This document shows positions 7,901-17,909 of a stretch of DNA of 24,131 nt, in pieces. How positions within the stretch are numbered: position 1 is the first letter of the stretch; each line of letters begins with the position of its first letter. The stretch lies in IMG/VR virus record IMGVR_UViG_3300046002_005615, positions 1 through 24,131 of that record, one strand, 5' to 3'. The stretch comes from a virus. The notes under the pieces were generated by a model. That model searched no databases, was not told where the DNA came from, and saw only the letters and a program-made list of their open reading frames with translations. The translations under genes were made by a program, and so were the position numbers.

Positions 7901-10900
7901 TTTGATTATGGGAGCCAAAATCACAATGTTGTCTACAGTAAATTTGATATTGTTATCAACAAAAAAATCAGTAATGTATGAACCTTTTGATGTATACCTT
8001 AATTGGGGAATTTCAGAAAATCCTACTTCAACTTCTAATTTAGTCCATTCTTGCGGATATCTAGTTTTACTTTGAATCAAGGTTGTATTTCCACCCACAG
8101 TTGGTAAGGACCCTTTCTCGTAGGCCTCAAATTGTATTGGGTCTACCGTGGTTCCCAAATATGAATTCCAAATTCTTCTTTGATAAAAACTAGGATTTCC
8201 AAAGGCAAACAATTTATCATACTCCAAGAATTCTTTTATATTATTGGTGAATTTTTGTATTTGTTTTTCCAAAACCGTATTAAAGTAATTTTCATAACTT
8301 TGAGTTTTATCTTGAGCAGGTACTTTCATTAAGGTTTTAAAAAAAGATTGAAAGTTTGTATAAACCGCCTCTGGGTCTGATAAACTTTGACCTATAGATA
8401 TTGTTTGTGTTGGGATATCCATATTTTTAGCGGCCTTTGAAAATTTCAAAAACTCGTCCTCAAACTTATCAAGTATTTTGGTTTCGAACACAGAAAACAC
8501 TTCATCAATTTTACTATAAGTTGTTGCTGAACGAATTGTGAAAGGAGCTTGATTAATGTATGTTGGCTCAATTATATTAACATAACTGTCAGGACCTGGT
8601 TTTTTCAGGGGGAAGTTTTCAAAATATCCGTAATTTGGTGCCGCCCACAATAATCTAATTGAGCCGTTGTATAGTGCTTCATTGTCTGTCAGATTAACAT
8701 ATGTTTTTCCTGCTCCGTCGACACATTCAGATTGCGCTTGGTTAATTGTAGACCCGAAAGATGGAAGAACGTAATACCCCACCTCTGGAAAATCCCCAAC
8801 ACATACATTATTACTATTAAATGAACTCTGAATTATTTCGGGCAAAAGTACTGAGAATGGTTCCACTTTAGTCAAAACATCGTTTTGGTATGCTCCTTGG
8901 ATGTTTGAAGTTTCTAAATTAAAAATTTTTAGTCCGTTCGCAACACTTACTTGTATCTCCCTATCAGTATACGTAGAATACAAATCTTTTCCATTATAAA
9001 AATAACTAAAGTAATTTATCAGACCAGGATAAAATCCTGTAATAATTTGATTTCCTTCGGTAGATGTTCTCTGTAATATAATTTGATTTTCTAAAACCTC
9101 TCCATCTGTATTTGGTACTGGAGTATCAAATTTATACAATTTGGTTTTTGACTTTGTTATAGGGTCGTAGTTGTCTACATATTCAAAGTTTTTCCAAACC
9201 GCATTCAAAATATCATTCCCACTTTCTTTGTAAGTTTTATATCTGTGCCAAATGGAACCAAATTTCAATATCCAAGCGTAAGGTAATTTGTGTACCCCAC
9301 TGAATTTTTTTAGACAGCTTGCAATATAATCCAAATCAGTAATTTCTAATCCGTCGTAAGTTTTATACCTTTCCCTCAAAGAAGCCAAAGGTAGTGAGTT
9401 AAGGAAAAGATATGCCGCGGTTATGTAAGGATACTCAGCATTTGCCTTTTCTTGTTGTGTGCCATAAATTATTGAATTTATAAAATAAGGGGTATTCAAC
9501 ATTGATGTTGTTGTAGTTCCAGAATAATCCGGATTTGGCGAAAAACTCTCAAGAAATCCCTCTGTTGGTATTTTCGGTTCTCTAGTTTTATAAAACTCTA
9601 ATAATGTTTGTGTGGTTTCTTGTTCAGTAGGATTATTAGTCTCTTTAAAATAAAAGTTGGAGACAGGTCTATTTGTATTATAATCAGTTTGTCCCGTAAA
9701 ATTCGATATTACTGTTGCACTTGGAAATACTTTGAGAACTTTATTAGTATTATAAACCATTTGTCCCTCACTCATTGCACTGAAACTCAAATTTTCTTTA
9801 CACCAAGTTTCATTCGTAAATGGATACGTGTCAATTATTTTAGGTTCGTTTAATGTTGATTGAACAATTAATTCCAAGGCTTTGGACTTTGCAGTATAAA
9901 GTGGTCTTCTTCCAATTTGATTAAGATTATAAACTCCGAAAGACTCTTCAGTTTGTTCTTTGAGATACGGAGTTACATAAAAATCTCTAATGAAATCTTG
10001 ATACGATTTTCCCGTTCCTGAATTAGAAATGTTTGCAAGGAAGTTGGGATAATTTGCGGAGTTTAAATCGTAGTTCTTAAGTTTGAGTGTCAGATAAGGT
10101 GAACTTACCCCCAAACTTGTTTTTATATTACTAGCCTCAACCTCGAGATTGTATTTGTTTATTTCATCAAATAAATTGTTGTTTCCGAGTAATCTTGCAA
10201 ATCCATTATAAACACCCCCAACATACTGTCTCTCCCATATCTCATAAAAGAATTTAATTTCCTCTTTATTAGTATAAGCAATACCACTATTTGGAAACTC
10301 CAATGGGATATAATTCATTATGTTTGTATCTACGTCTGATTCAGTAGGTGGTTGAGCTATTGGGACATTAAACTTTTGTGTTAAACCCTTCATATATTCT
10401 TCTACGAACTCAACTTCAGGCCACTTATCAAAAAGATATCCTTTAGTAAGGTTAACAACAGTGGGGTCTGCAATATATTTGAGCTGGAATCTTCCCTTCT
10501 TATCCTCTGGGGTCTCAACAAAGAATTGAGGCCATGGGTAAACGGGAATTTGTGCGGTTGTTAATCCTTGATTACTTTGTTGTGCGTTCGACGCTAATGG
10601 TAAAAATTCTACATTATCCGAACCTAATACCGAACTTTGATTGTTAAGAATTGCCGCTTTTCTAACTGGGTCATATTTTACATTCCAAGCATTTGTATGT
10701 ACATCATCCATAAGTCTTATGAACCCCTCTGCAGATGCCATAATAACCGCCATAATGTTTCTTACTGTAGGACTAAATCCTAGACCTGTTGCCTGACTTT
10801 CAATTTTTTTCGCCAAATCTGCGGATAGAGCTTTTTCAACTTCAGCCAATTTTTTGTTAGCATCGGCCTCTATTGAATATATTGTACCATCAAAATACTG

Positions 10901-12451
10901 TCCCGCTTTACCCTCAAAAAAGAATAACTCTATCGATTGAGTCTTTTTTGGGTTTCCTTTTTCATCAGTTTCTTGTGTTATTGTATTGAAACCCAAATTA
11001 TTGATGGTTTTACTTATGTCGTCTGATGTTGGTGCAAGAATCCCATATTGTTGTTGAGTTGTCGCAATAAAATTTATTTGACTAGCAACAACACCTCTTC
11101 TTATCATGTTTATAGATATAGGATTTGTAATTGGAAACTTTCCATCAGGTGTACCTAATGTTGGGTTTCTAGCTAGTTCAGCGTTCGAAAGTAAAATGAT
11201 ATCGTTAAGTTTTGAGAGGGCTGTTACCTTTTGTTCTTCGTTCAATTTTTTGAATGTATAAGCGAACTTATTATCAGTCAAAACAATTGGTCTAGGATTC
11301 ATGTACGTATTAAACCAAGAATCGTTGTCACTTCTGATTTGTGCATAGTATGATTCAAGATTTTTTTTGTAATTTCTGATATTGGTAAGTGGTTCTAAAT
11401 TTGCGGGAGGATAAGATTGACTAATTAACTTTTCAAAATTTTCTAACTTGTTCATCAATTGAACCAATGTGAGTTCAGGAAAATTTTGAGGTATCAATTT
11501 TTTTGCCTTATATTCAGAATATACCTCGACAATTTTTTGATAACCCTTTTCTGTTACAATTTGGGTTCTTACCGCATCGTTACTATTTGTCCCTTCACCT
11601 ATCTTACCTGTTGTTGCGTTTGCTGTCGCATTTTGAGATGTTTGTCCTTGTTCTGTAGATTGTTGTACATCAAATCTTGTCGCATACATGTGAGGTGCCG
11701 CCAACAAGTGTCCCATAGAGAGTTCATTCAGAATATTGAATTTGTAACCAACGAATTCCAACTCAATTGTGTAGTTTCCACTATATGAATTGAATCTTGA
11801 GTTAAATTTCAATAGGTTCAATTGGTACCTTATCGCCTGACCATAATATCCTTTTAGGGTTAAATAAAATGCGGGATACGGTAAATTAAAAAAGGCTGCG
11901 TATGGTGAATTATTTCCAAGTTGGAATAACGCTTTACCCTGTACGTCTTCCAAAGTCATTGAGACACTTGGTATGAAAGAGGTGCTTGTTCTTATATTAA
12001 TTGATGTGATGCCCAATAGTCCATTATCAATAGCGTTATTTGGATTTGATATTGTGTTAACTATGTAAGGTTTCGAGCCGTCTTTAGGTACAACACCTAC
12101 TTGTCGAGGTTGGTTTTGACCTCTCAAATTAACCGCATCTCTTCCAGTTAACTCATCATAATATCCGGTACCCAAGAAATTGTCCTTGGTTGGTTTCAAG
12201 AAGTTTATTTTTGCTATAGATACGGTTCTAATTCCATCTTGACCTGTGGCACCTACGGCAAGTTTGGTTCTTGGCAATAGCTCAGCCTCCAAATTAGCAT
12301 ACATGACAAGGTTCTCATGGTCAACAAGCCTTTCTGAAATTTTTTTGGTTGTGGGGTCCACAGTCTTGTTCGGGTCAACAACTATTATATTGTTGTAATC
12401 GAAGTCCACATAAATGTTACCACTGTTATCAGCTGTCAGATTACCTGCCAT
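4928..12451 (-). CDS. Giant baseplate hub protein with Gly-Thr-Ser repeats and TIG-like domain (2507 aa)
   Basis: The N-terminal part (about residues 145-250) has hub-like features: [29 protein letters not shown], and [16 protein letters not shown] second hub-type segment at about 1825-1890 contains [32 protein letters not shown] and [12 protein letters not shown], as seen in gpD/gp27-like hub proteins that form the ring under the tail tube. The long stretch between is unrecognised. After it come an unrecognised domain (about 1940-2130), a Gly-Thr-Ser repeat linker (about 2133-2175), an IPT/TIG-like beta-sandwich (about 2180-2275, with FIPSSG and IKVTGVNF), a Ser/Gln-rich linker and a C-terminal domain of unknown type. 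T4 gp27 has about 390 residues, so this protein is unusually large. It overlaps the gp53-like gene by 11 bases. No lysozyme motif was seen. Confidence 0.75.
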   Translation of the reverse strand: MAGNLTADNSGNIYVDFDYNNIIVVDPNKTVDPTTKKISERLVDHENLVMYANLEAELLPRTKLAVGATGQDGIRTVSIAKINFLKPTKDNFLGTGYYDELTGRDAVNLRGQNQPRQVGVVPKDGSKPYIVNTISNPNNAIDNGLLGITSINIRTSTSFIPSVSMTLEDVQGKALFQLGNNSPYAAFFNLPYPAFYLTLKGYYGQAIRYQLNLLKFNSRFNSYSGNYTIELEFVGYKFNILNELSMGHLLAAPHMYATRFDVQQSTEQGQTSQNATANATTGKIGEGTNSNDAVRTQIVTEKGYQKIVEVYSEYKAKKLIPQNFPELTLVQLMNKLENFEKLISQSYPPANLEPLTNIRNYKKNLESYYAQIRSDNDSWFNTYMNPRPIVLTDNKFAYTFKKLNEEQKVTALSKLNDIILLSNAELARNPTLGTPDGKFPITNPISINMIRRGVVASQINFIATTQQQYGILAPTSDDISKTINNLGFNTITQETDEKGNPKKTQSIELFFFEGKAGQYFDGTIYSIEADANKKLAEVEKALSADLAKKIESQATGLGFSPTVRNIMAVIMASAEGFIRLMDDVHTNAWNVKYDPVRKAAILNNQSSVLGSDNVEFLPLASNAQQSNQGLTTAQIPVYPWPQFFVETPEDKKGRFQLKYIADPTVVNLTKGYLFDKWPEVEFVEEYMKGLTQKFNVPIAQPPTESDVDTNIMNYIPLEFPNSGIAYTNKEEIKFFYEIWERQYVGGVYNGFARLLGNNNLFDEINKYNLEVEASNIKTSLGVSSPYLTLKLKNYDLNSANYPNFLANISNSGTGKSYQDFIRDFYVTPYLKEQTEESFGVYNLNQIGRRPLYTAKSKALELIVQSTLNEPKIIDTYPFTNETWCKENLSFSAMSEGQMVYNTNKVLKVFPSATVISNFTGQTDYNTNRPVSNFYFKETNNPTEQETTQTLLEFYKTREPKIPTEGFLESFSPNPDYSGTTTTSMLNTPYFINSIIYGTQQEKANAEYPYITAAYLFLNSLPLASLRERYKTYDGLEITDLDYIASCLKKFSGVHKLPYAWILKFGSIWHRYKTYKESGNDILNAVWKNFEYVDNYDPITKSKTKLYKFDTPVPNTDGEVLENQIILQRTSTEGNQIITGFYPGLINYFSYFYNGKDLYSTYTDREIQVSVANGLKIFNLETSNIQGAYQNDVLTKVEPFSVLLPEIIQSSFNSNNVCVGDFPEVGYYVLPSFGSTINQAQSECVDGAGKTYVNLTDNEALYNGSIRLLWAAPNYGYFENFPLKKPGPDSYVNIIEPTYINQAPFTIRSATTYSKIDEVFSVFETKILDKFEDEFLKFSKAAKNMDIPTQTISIGQSLSDPEAVYTNFQSFFKTLMKVPAQDKTQSYENYFNTVLEKQIQKFTNNIKEFLEYDKLFAFGNPSFYQRRIWNSYLGTTVDPIQFEAYEKGSLPTVGGNTTLIQSKTRYPQEWTKLEVEVGFSEIPQLRYTSKGSYITDFFVDNNIKFTVDNIVILAPIIKMYATYKLNNVSSANQTTFKRALASYVSNSENFANQFLNDVLTRVRKDLPEQFEVPERAIQSVFEGQQSKVENYEVFKALNDKWIAGSDFKTKTLFEDMMFLDRASRNIGDIILLDIFDLKNVLNKNSLNMEMSVYTFLSSILIKNNFVVMPLPAYVNFYNVQDVTGISANRSENSLEFANNMWGTFLNVDYRNSGPKLIAFYSGKPSSYLDLPKGNFRFRDDGFEMRRASENPLIENLKDKKDYALSNRCVGFNVDIGTRNQNIFYSFNVGQESGKATSESINTQLNIVNQANGTNTATQNVSLYNLYKQRSYECTIQCFGNALIQPTMYFNLRHVPMFNGPYMITEVSHTIGSGNFETTFKGIRQGIFDLPAIDNFLQSLNKNLLTKIEQIVTTKKENSNLPPTTDNQKASQVVQSAENTLAAPNTCETQVLEKYKDLQYTATQGTPTNKNKQEFADAIKRLIPNSEILQFIIYNICYVRTFTKNDNGNDGAFKSFDNNFATITLDYDYGQSGDDFFSRTYCCVNLGKTLSSKPNPLPVAGFSDLDKFILFMKSRLEGNIQRISQLGGLVKYYVCFWPNSNVSPEYFDKNPTEFTNVKSSFISAKQSAESVGLKDYDTGAGTSGTSGTSGTSGTSGTSGTSGTSGTSGTSGTSGISNTSGLSCPPPVIVSFIPSSGIENSIIKVTGVNFKDVIKVQVNNSIILKDNITVNPDNTLLTFSLPKPVPVPTTQVRTKIVVETKYGIGTSVSNFVFNPAQTDPSSPSSQVSGNQTQSPVTSQSPENIASQTNIQNGSSGLKTIISTSVTNPPSGLVTLSAQINNQTPTWLFKNSFSLNYSVSKVQSTGSGRFTYTINSLGPKKFIIVYDNGSKIYEGVPSAFATEQELIDEAKAALLGTYGNPINSMTLVGGQSSDGTQREVIVKQGQIQLNGYVSTDRKTFSMTRDEIIQAVQNDSVILEQGMKINVKADTFAEDPNNPTPDRTILPGTIIY
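5919..6040 (-). repeat. 18-bp tandem repeat coding (Gly-Thr-Ser)n
   Basis: Five near-identical 18-base units run from 5937 to 6026, with a partial sixth to about 6037 and a degenerate one at 5919-5936. One unit differs by a single base. They code an uninterrupted run of about ten Gly-Thr-Ser triplets in the hub protein, just before its TIG-like domain. Such a tract suits a flexible or collagen-like linker and is prone to replication slippage, in steps that keep the frame. Confidence 0.92.
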
Positions 12452-12764
12452 AATAATAAAAATAATTCTCTATTGCCGCTTTATAGTCCTGTAATGATGG
12501 TATGAGCGGAAAAGGAATAATCAAGACTGCTCCGTCATATATCGTATTTTCCAAACCACCAAATTGAGGATTTGCTTGTAAAATCAGCCAATTATAATAA
12601 GGTGCACCATAAAACTCTTGTGATACTTTGTCTAATCTACTTCTTCCAACTTTATAAATAAATGTTTGGTCCGTTGGTTTTTGTGGTATCTGAACGAATG
12701 GTACAACAGTTTGTTGCCCGTTGATAGCAAACTCATTGTATCTATTATAATATGGATATGCCAT
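12441..12764 (-). CDS. 53: Baseplate wedge protein, gp53/LysM-like (107 aa)
   Basis: This small 107-residue protein has a Tyr-rich N-terminus (MAYPYYNRYNEF), then a LysM-like core at about 36-86. The core reads YKVGRSRLDKVSQEFYG, YYNWLILQAN and DGAVLIIPFP, that is, a beta strand, two helices and a beta strand ending in 'G..L.IP'. T4 gp53 and P2/Mu-type small tail proteins share this fold; they hold baseplate parts together at the tube end rather than bind peptidoglycan. Its ATG shares one base with the stop of the upstream gene (TAATG), and its end overlaps the hub gene by 11 bases, so the three are translationally coupled. It could equally be named a LysM-type tail protein. Confidence 0.78.
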   Translation of the reverse strand: MAYPYYNRYNEFAINGQQTVVPFVQIPQKPTDQTFIYKVGRSRLDKVSQEFYGAPYYNWLILQANPQFGGLENTIYDGAVLIIPFPLIPSLQDYKAAIENYFYYYGR

Positions 12765-15700
12765 TAATTAAGTTTTACTTTAGAAATATAAACATCAGGT
12801 ACATCGGATAAAGTGTTCCACGTTGCGTCGTCTGTGTTTGCGTTTGTGGTTGCACCTAATGATTTAATCAGGTTCTCTTGTCCTTTGAATGCGGAAGTGT
12901 TTGAAGAACCATCTGTTAACTCATAAACTAAAACTCTTTCTTTACTTGGGAATGGGGTATAATTTAGAAAATCTTTTAAGTCGGAATCGGACTGTTTTTT
13001 TACAAAATCCCTCGTTAAAGTATTTTCTTCTTCGTATTTTGGTTTTGTTTCTGTTAACCAGTACGCATCGAATTGGGTATCCAAGTCTGTATTACCACTA
13101 TCCAAAATAGATTTGTTATTTTTTATATTTCCGATTATGGCGTCTTTGAAATTTTGATATTTTGTATTGTCAACAATTATATCATTGAAAATGATATATT
13201 GTCTTTTAAATGAATCTATTTCAAACTCTGATAATTTACAAAAGGGAATAAAGACTTTATCTTTCAACCCGTCTTTGTAAAGTGTGTTTTGCTCTTGTGT
13301 ACCGTAAACTAACTTGTCCTGATAATTTGAACTACCTACATCAAATTTATAATCTGTAGATATAAAAGTGTAAAATTCTTTCACATCTTCTGCAATTTTT
13401 CCTATATCTCCTCTTAATTCTTCAAATGTTTCTGTATATGAATCTTCTGACCTTAGCACCTCTGTGGTACCAGAAATAATATAAACTTTTATATTTCCGT
13501 TTGGTTGTTGTAAACCATCAGTTCCATCGGTATTCAGAGTTTGTCCGTAAGTCAATGTATTTGCTCTACTGAAATACCCTAATAAGTTTTGTTGTTGTAT
13601 AGACAAATCTTGTACAATTTTTGTAGCGGCACTCAAATAATTTGTTTTCTTCGATTTAACAAAATTTCTCATATTCTGTCTTAATTGCCTTATTACTTTG
13701 TTATTGAAATTTTTACTTGGGTTTTTCATCCATTTAATGAAGAGGTCCATTTTACTTTCATCATTACTGTCTATATCATCCTCATAATCTTTAAAAATCT
13801 TATTAATTTTTGGTTCCATCCCTTCAGGTTTGCCCAAAATTTTTATTGGTTCACCACCAAACGAAAGGAAAGTTCCACTGATATAACTTCTATCGGAAGT
13901 TACAATTTGCATCATCCCGTGGTTATATTGTTGTAGTAATTCACTTTGTTTGTTTACCACATTTTGGAAATACGTTTGGGTTTCTGAAACAAACTTATTC
14001 ATAAATTCTTTATATGATATTGTTCCATTCTCACTTGATTCAGTTATAAAATTTGTGAGAATAGTTCCTATCGTAGAAGCGTTGGATTGACCGTTGAGAT
14101 TTTGTGTTTGATTGTTTGTTGCTGCCGGTGGTTGTGCGCCAATTGCGTTCAGGAAGTTTTTATCTAGTACTTTATAACTAGTATCCGTTACATCCGCTCT
14201 ATCATCGTAGATTTCTGTGTTTGCATAGTAATTGAATGTTAACGCATTTTGGAGTTTGTCCACCGCTTGTTTCAATCCACTTCCACCAACAAAGTTAAAT
14301 TGTAATGTCACATTCGCAATCATTGGTTGAACTCCGATACCTTCGGGATTTATATCTAAATCTTCATACGTTAAAGAAAGTGAGGTGGGAATTATTTTTG
14401 TGTTATAAAAATCCCCAATCCTTAAAATAAGAACTGGAGGGCTTCCGAATGAAGTATTAATTGCGTTATTGTATTCTAACTCTGGTTGGCTTTGTGGTGT
14501 TTTTTGTTTGATTGTCGGAATTGTATCACCAGGTCTCATGCATTGTTGTAAAAAAGTAAGCCTAGTATTCAAACCTTCTGGTGTCATTGAATGAAATGCA
14601 GGTTGGAAAAATTTGAGTTTGTCTTTAAGGTTGTCAAAAACCATAGGGGTCTCCTCTTTAATAGTTTCAAAATAATCACATTCCGAAAGTAATCCTCTTA
14701 AAACTCTCTTTGTTATATTATCTTTTTCTGTCCATGTTAATTCTACTTGGGTTGAAGGGAAAGTTTTTGGTGGGGTGTTTCCCTGTTGAGAATTGGGTGT
14801 GGTTTGTTGTGTAGGTTGTGCGGTAGGTACCTTCGGTGGTTGTGTTAAAGTCGATTCTATTTTTGATATAAAAGCTCTTCTACATGCCATCGCACCAACA
14901 GTATAAACATCGGTTGGACCAACTTGGTCTCCGCCTTTTACTTGTAAAGTTCCCGTTGCATTTTTATCCGAACAATTAAAAGTCTGACCATTGGCTACAA
15001 ATTTGGAAACTTCGAAAGGTCCTGTAGTTGTTGGACTAATTTTTGGAGTTGAGTTAGTGTTTTCACCGAATGGAGTTCCTGCCTTTACAATTAAACGTTG
15101 TGGAGATGAAGTTACAAATTTCGAAAGTGCTTGGTCTTGATTGAAATAACCAATCATAGAATTAATTCTTCTCTCCGCTAATAATTTATTATAAGCATCC
15201 GTTGCCGGGGCAGAGCAACTTGCATCAATTATTAGGGTTACTGTTCCTTCCGGATTGTCCTCGAAAGCTTTTGCTAATTTCAATTTAAAATCATTTAAAG
15301 CCTCGTAACTCGGTATTACCCCCTTATCAAATAAATTCTCTGTGTCGGGTTGTTTAGAAGTATAAGTTGCTTCTCTTCCAATATATGTTATATAAAGTGA
15401 CGTATAATCTGTTGTACCCCCTTCTTCCGGGTAATTGTTGTCAAAAAACAATCCTATATTTTGAAGACTAGAAAAGTCTATAGTGCTTGATGCTTGTGGT
15501 GAAGACTGACGAACATCTTCCCTAGTTCCGTCTACTCCTGATTGAATTGTTTGAACAGCAGCTCCGAGTTGTTCTCTTGATAAATCACCTGATGTGATAA
15601 TAGTCTGTAGTTCATACAAATCTTGTGGGTTGATTGTGTAATATCTTTTTGCGAGTTCGTACAAATCGTATTTTCTGCATCCAGCGAAAAATGAATTCAA

Positions 15701-17863
15701 AATACTGTTTACACGTTCAGAGTTTGATTCTTTAGCCAAAACTTTGTTAACAATCATGTTTAGAACTGAAGGGTGGTCAACTACCATTTTCCAGCTAATA
15801 CTTCCCGACCTGCTTGTATTATTGTATGTGTATATTGGTTCAGGTCTTCCTATGAAGTCGTTAGATTTCCAGTTAGCACTAATATTCTCGTTGAAGGTAA
15901 GTGCGTATGGTGGAAACCACATTACCCTTCCTCCATTAGGACCTCTTTCGCAAACAGCTAAATCGTTGACTGTATATCCTGGTGTATTCGAAGTTCTCCA
16001 AGCCAAATTCTCAAGTGAGAACATATATTTTTTTGCAAAAGCCGAATTTCCTGCGCTAATGAGATTTGTTGAGTCTTGTCCTCCCTCTCTTTTATTTGGG
16101 GCGATATTCAAGTTATAAGTTTTATCTAAAACCGAATAAGAAAATCTTCTCCCTTCGGTTGTCATACCGTTTGTCTTCTGTAAGTCATTATACTGTAGGT
16201 AAGGGGTATCTTTAGTAAAAACTCTACAATATTCAGTTCCCACCTCTTGACCTATCGCGCCAATATACGCAAGGACCCTTGAGCCTTTAGTCATTTCTTT
16301 ATAACCATCATGAAAAACTTTACTAACTTGGTCTATTGCATTACCAACATGTTGAAGTCTTTTTCCTCCTTGCGGTTGGCTATCTATAAGTCTTTGCGTG
16401 TCGAAAAGAATTGACCCTTCTTTAAACTCAAGGTTTGTAGACTCCGTTTTGTTATACGATGATGGTTTGAAATCTTGGTCAGGTGAAATTATTTCACCTT
16501 CAACACCAACTTTCTTACCAGCGTTCCCCCTATATTTGGGTGACACCCAAGTAAACCCTCCTTCAATTCCTCCACCATTAGAATAAGTAGGACCATTAGC
16601 ACCTAACTTGACCTCTTGATTAGGACCCTCGTAAAGTTGAGCTAGCTCTGTTGGACCATATACCGGGGATTGTTGCTCTATCCCAAACTCATTTACAGGT
16701 ATCTGTCCGTCGGGTGAGAATACTCTTGATGGGTCGGATGTGATAGAACCAATATAAAAATTACTGTTGTTTGTTGTTGAACCGACCAAAGCCCCACCGG
16801 CTCTATCAAATAAAGTTCTATCGTAACTCGGCTTGAACCTATTAAAATCTATGTTTGCAAATAATCTAGATTTTTGTCCTCCTCCCATGTTGTTATACAT
16901 GATTTGAGAACCTGTCTTGTTTGCACCTAACAATCTATTAAAGAACTTCCCTGTTGCGGTATTTTTGAAGGCGTTACTAATTTGTTGAATTGTGGTCGGT
17001 TGGCCTAACTGAACACTTGTATCCCAATATGAACCAGGTATCGGTGATACAGGAATGTAACTTCCTGCCAATCTTAAAGCAAAATCTGTTGCAGCAATAA
17101 GTGGATTTGCGGGAAGTGTGATTTGATAGTTTGGTTCTATTAATGGTACAATACCCGTTACAATGTTTAGAACATCTGTCCCACTTCTTACGTTAAATGC
17201 ATTGGCTCTACCTCTGGTCTGTCTTATTTGAATTTGAGCTATTCGGTCAATAAAAAGTTGTTTGAGCCTTGTCGCGCCAAATCTTTGTATATAGGAGTCA
17301 GAACTTAAAAGCCCATCCGAACCTTGTGGGTCGGGATTTAAAAGAATGGAAACCGGTCCATAAGTACTCGGAACAAATTGTAATGGTTGGTAAGGGTTTC
17401 CATTAGGAAGTCTGTCTTGGTCAGGTCTAACTGTCTCAAGATTAGCAATGACCTCACCACCATCCAAACTGTTATTTGTTGAGTATGCATTTAATGGTCT
17501 CCAAGCAGGAGCGACTCCAGGATACCCCTTATCTCTTGCGATTGGGGCTTCATCAACAATTCTAGCATCTCGATAATCATACTCCCCCTCGTTAGATTTT
17601 GAGTTCAATAGAGCTCCTGGGTCAGGTACTTGTTTGTAACCTCCATCTGCCCCATATTGATTTAGCGGATATAAACCATCTGCAAACGAAGGTGTATCTA
17701 TAAGTGAGTCGGGGGAATCTTTAACCGCATAATCAGACTGTGTATATTCAAAATTAACTGGCGGGGATATTCTTCTTGGGGACTTGGCATAAGGAGTCAA
17801 GTTCCTTGTCATCAGTTTTTTTCTGAAAGCATCTGAACTTGCAAAATCTAAAGTTGTCCCCAT
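12764..17863 (-). CDS. Large baseplate protein with OmpA-like segment (1699 aa)
   Basis: I infer a baseplate role from position and from two tail-type beta modules. The first (about 644-700) has FPPYALTFNENISANW, then a YTYNNTSRSGSISWKMVV strand. The second (about 1141-1230) has VLILRIGDFYNTKIIPTSLSLTYEDL, then ANVTLQFNFVGG. Between them, at about 860-935, is an OmpA-like segment: VTLIIDASCSAPATDAYN followed by LLAERRINSMIGYF. This matches the family pattern of a central strand, Asn, and an Arg-Arg helix that in OmpA-type domains touches peptidoglycan. The first 600 residues are rich in Pro, Gly and Asn, and the C-terminal 350 are helical and charged. The gene starts at ATG 17863 with no visible ribosome binding site, 46 bases after the tape measure gene, and is coupled by TAATG to the gp53-like gene. 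Confidence 0.7.
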   Translation of the reverse strand: MGTTLDFASSDAFRKKLMTRNLTPYAKSPRRISPPVNFEYTQSDYAVKDSPDSLIDTPSFADGLYPLNQYGADGGYKQVPDPGALLNSKSNEGEYDYRDARIVDEAPIARDKGYPGVAPAWRPLNAYSTNNSLDGGEVIANLETVRPDQDRLPNGNPYQPLQFVPSTYGPVSILLNPDPQGSDGLLSSDSYIQRFGATRLKQLFIDRIAQIQIRQTRGRANAFNVRSGTDVLNIVTGIVPLIEPNYQITLPANPLIAATDFALRLAGSYIPVSPIPGSYWDTSVQLGQPTTIQQISNAFKNTATGKFFNRLLGANKTGSQIMYNNMGGGQKSRLFANIDFNRFKPSYDRTLFDRAGGALVGSTTNNSNFYIGSITSDPSRVFSPDGQIPVNEFGIEQQSPVYGPTELAQLYEGPNQEVKLGANGPTYSNGGGIEGGFTWVSPKYRGNAGKKVGVEGEIISPDQDFKPSSYNKTESTNLEFKEGSILFDTQRLIDSQPQGGKRLQHVGNAIDQVSKVFHDGYKEMTKGSRVLAYIGAIGQEVGTEYCRVFTKDTPYLQYNDLQKTNGMTTEGRRFSYSVLDKTYNLNIAPNKREGGQDSTNLISAGNSAFAKKYMFSLENLAWRTSNTPGYTVNDLAVCERGPNGGRVMWFPPYALTFNENISANWKSNDFIGRPEPIYTYNNTSRSGSISWKMVVDHPSVLNMIVNKVLAKESNSERVNSILNSFFAGCRKYDLYELAKRYYTINPQDLYELQTIITSGDLSREQLGAAVQTIQSGVDGTREDVRQSSPQASSTIDFSSLQNIGLFFDNNYPEEGGTTDYTSLYITYIGREATYTSKQPDTENLFDKGVIPSYEALNDFKLKLAKAFEDNPEGTVTLIIDASCSAPATDAYNKLLAERRINSMIGYFNQDQALSKFVTSSPQRLIVKAGTPFGENTNSTPKISPTTTGPFEVSKFVANGQTFNCSDKNATGTLQVKGGDQVGPTDVYTVGAMACRRAFISKIESTLTQPPKVPTAQPTQQTTPNSQQGNTPPKTFPSTQVELTWTEKDNITKRVLRGLLSECDYFETIKEETPMVFDNLKDKLKFFQPAFHSMTPEGLNTRLTFLQQCMRPGDTIPTIKQKTPQSQPELEYNNAINTSFGSPPVLILRIGDFYNTKIIPTSLSLTYEDLDINPEGIGVQPMIANVTLQFNFVGGSGLKQAVDKLQNALTFNYYANTEIYDDRADVTDTSYKVLDKNFLNAIGAQPPAATNNQTQNLNGQSNASTIGTILTNFITESSENGTISYKEFMNKFVSETQTYFQNVVNKQSELLQQYNHGMMQIVTSDRSYISGTFLSFGGEPIKILGKPEGMEPKINKIFKDYEDDIDSNDESKMDLFIKWMKNPSKNFNNKVIRQLRQNMRNFVKSKKTNYLSAATKIVQDLSIQQQNLLGYFSRANTLTYGQTLNTDGTDGLQQPNGNIKVYIISGTTEVLRSEDSYTETFEELRGDIGKIAEDVKEFYTFISTDYKFDVGSSNYQDKLVYGTQEQNTLYKDGLKDKVFIPFCKLSEFEIDSFKRQYIIFNDIIVDNTKYQNFKDAIIGNIKNNKSILDSGNTDLDTQFDAYWLTETKPKYEEENTLTRDFVKKQSDSDLKDFLNYTPFPSKERVLVYELTDGSSNTSAFKGQENLIKSLGATTNANTDDATWNTLSDVPDVYISKVKLN

Positions 17864-17909
17864 TTAATTATTTTATTATAAATAGGTTGAGGATTATTTT
17901 TTCGAAAGT

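Noticed and set aside
15744-16118. Longest plus-strand ORF, 124 codons
   Set aside because: It is antisense to the large baseplate gene, has no recognisable protein pattern, and no gene here runs on the plus strand.
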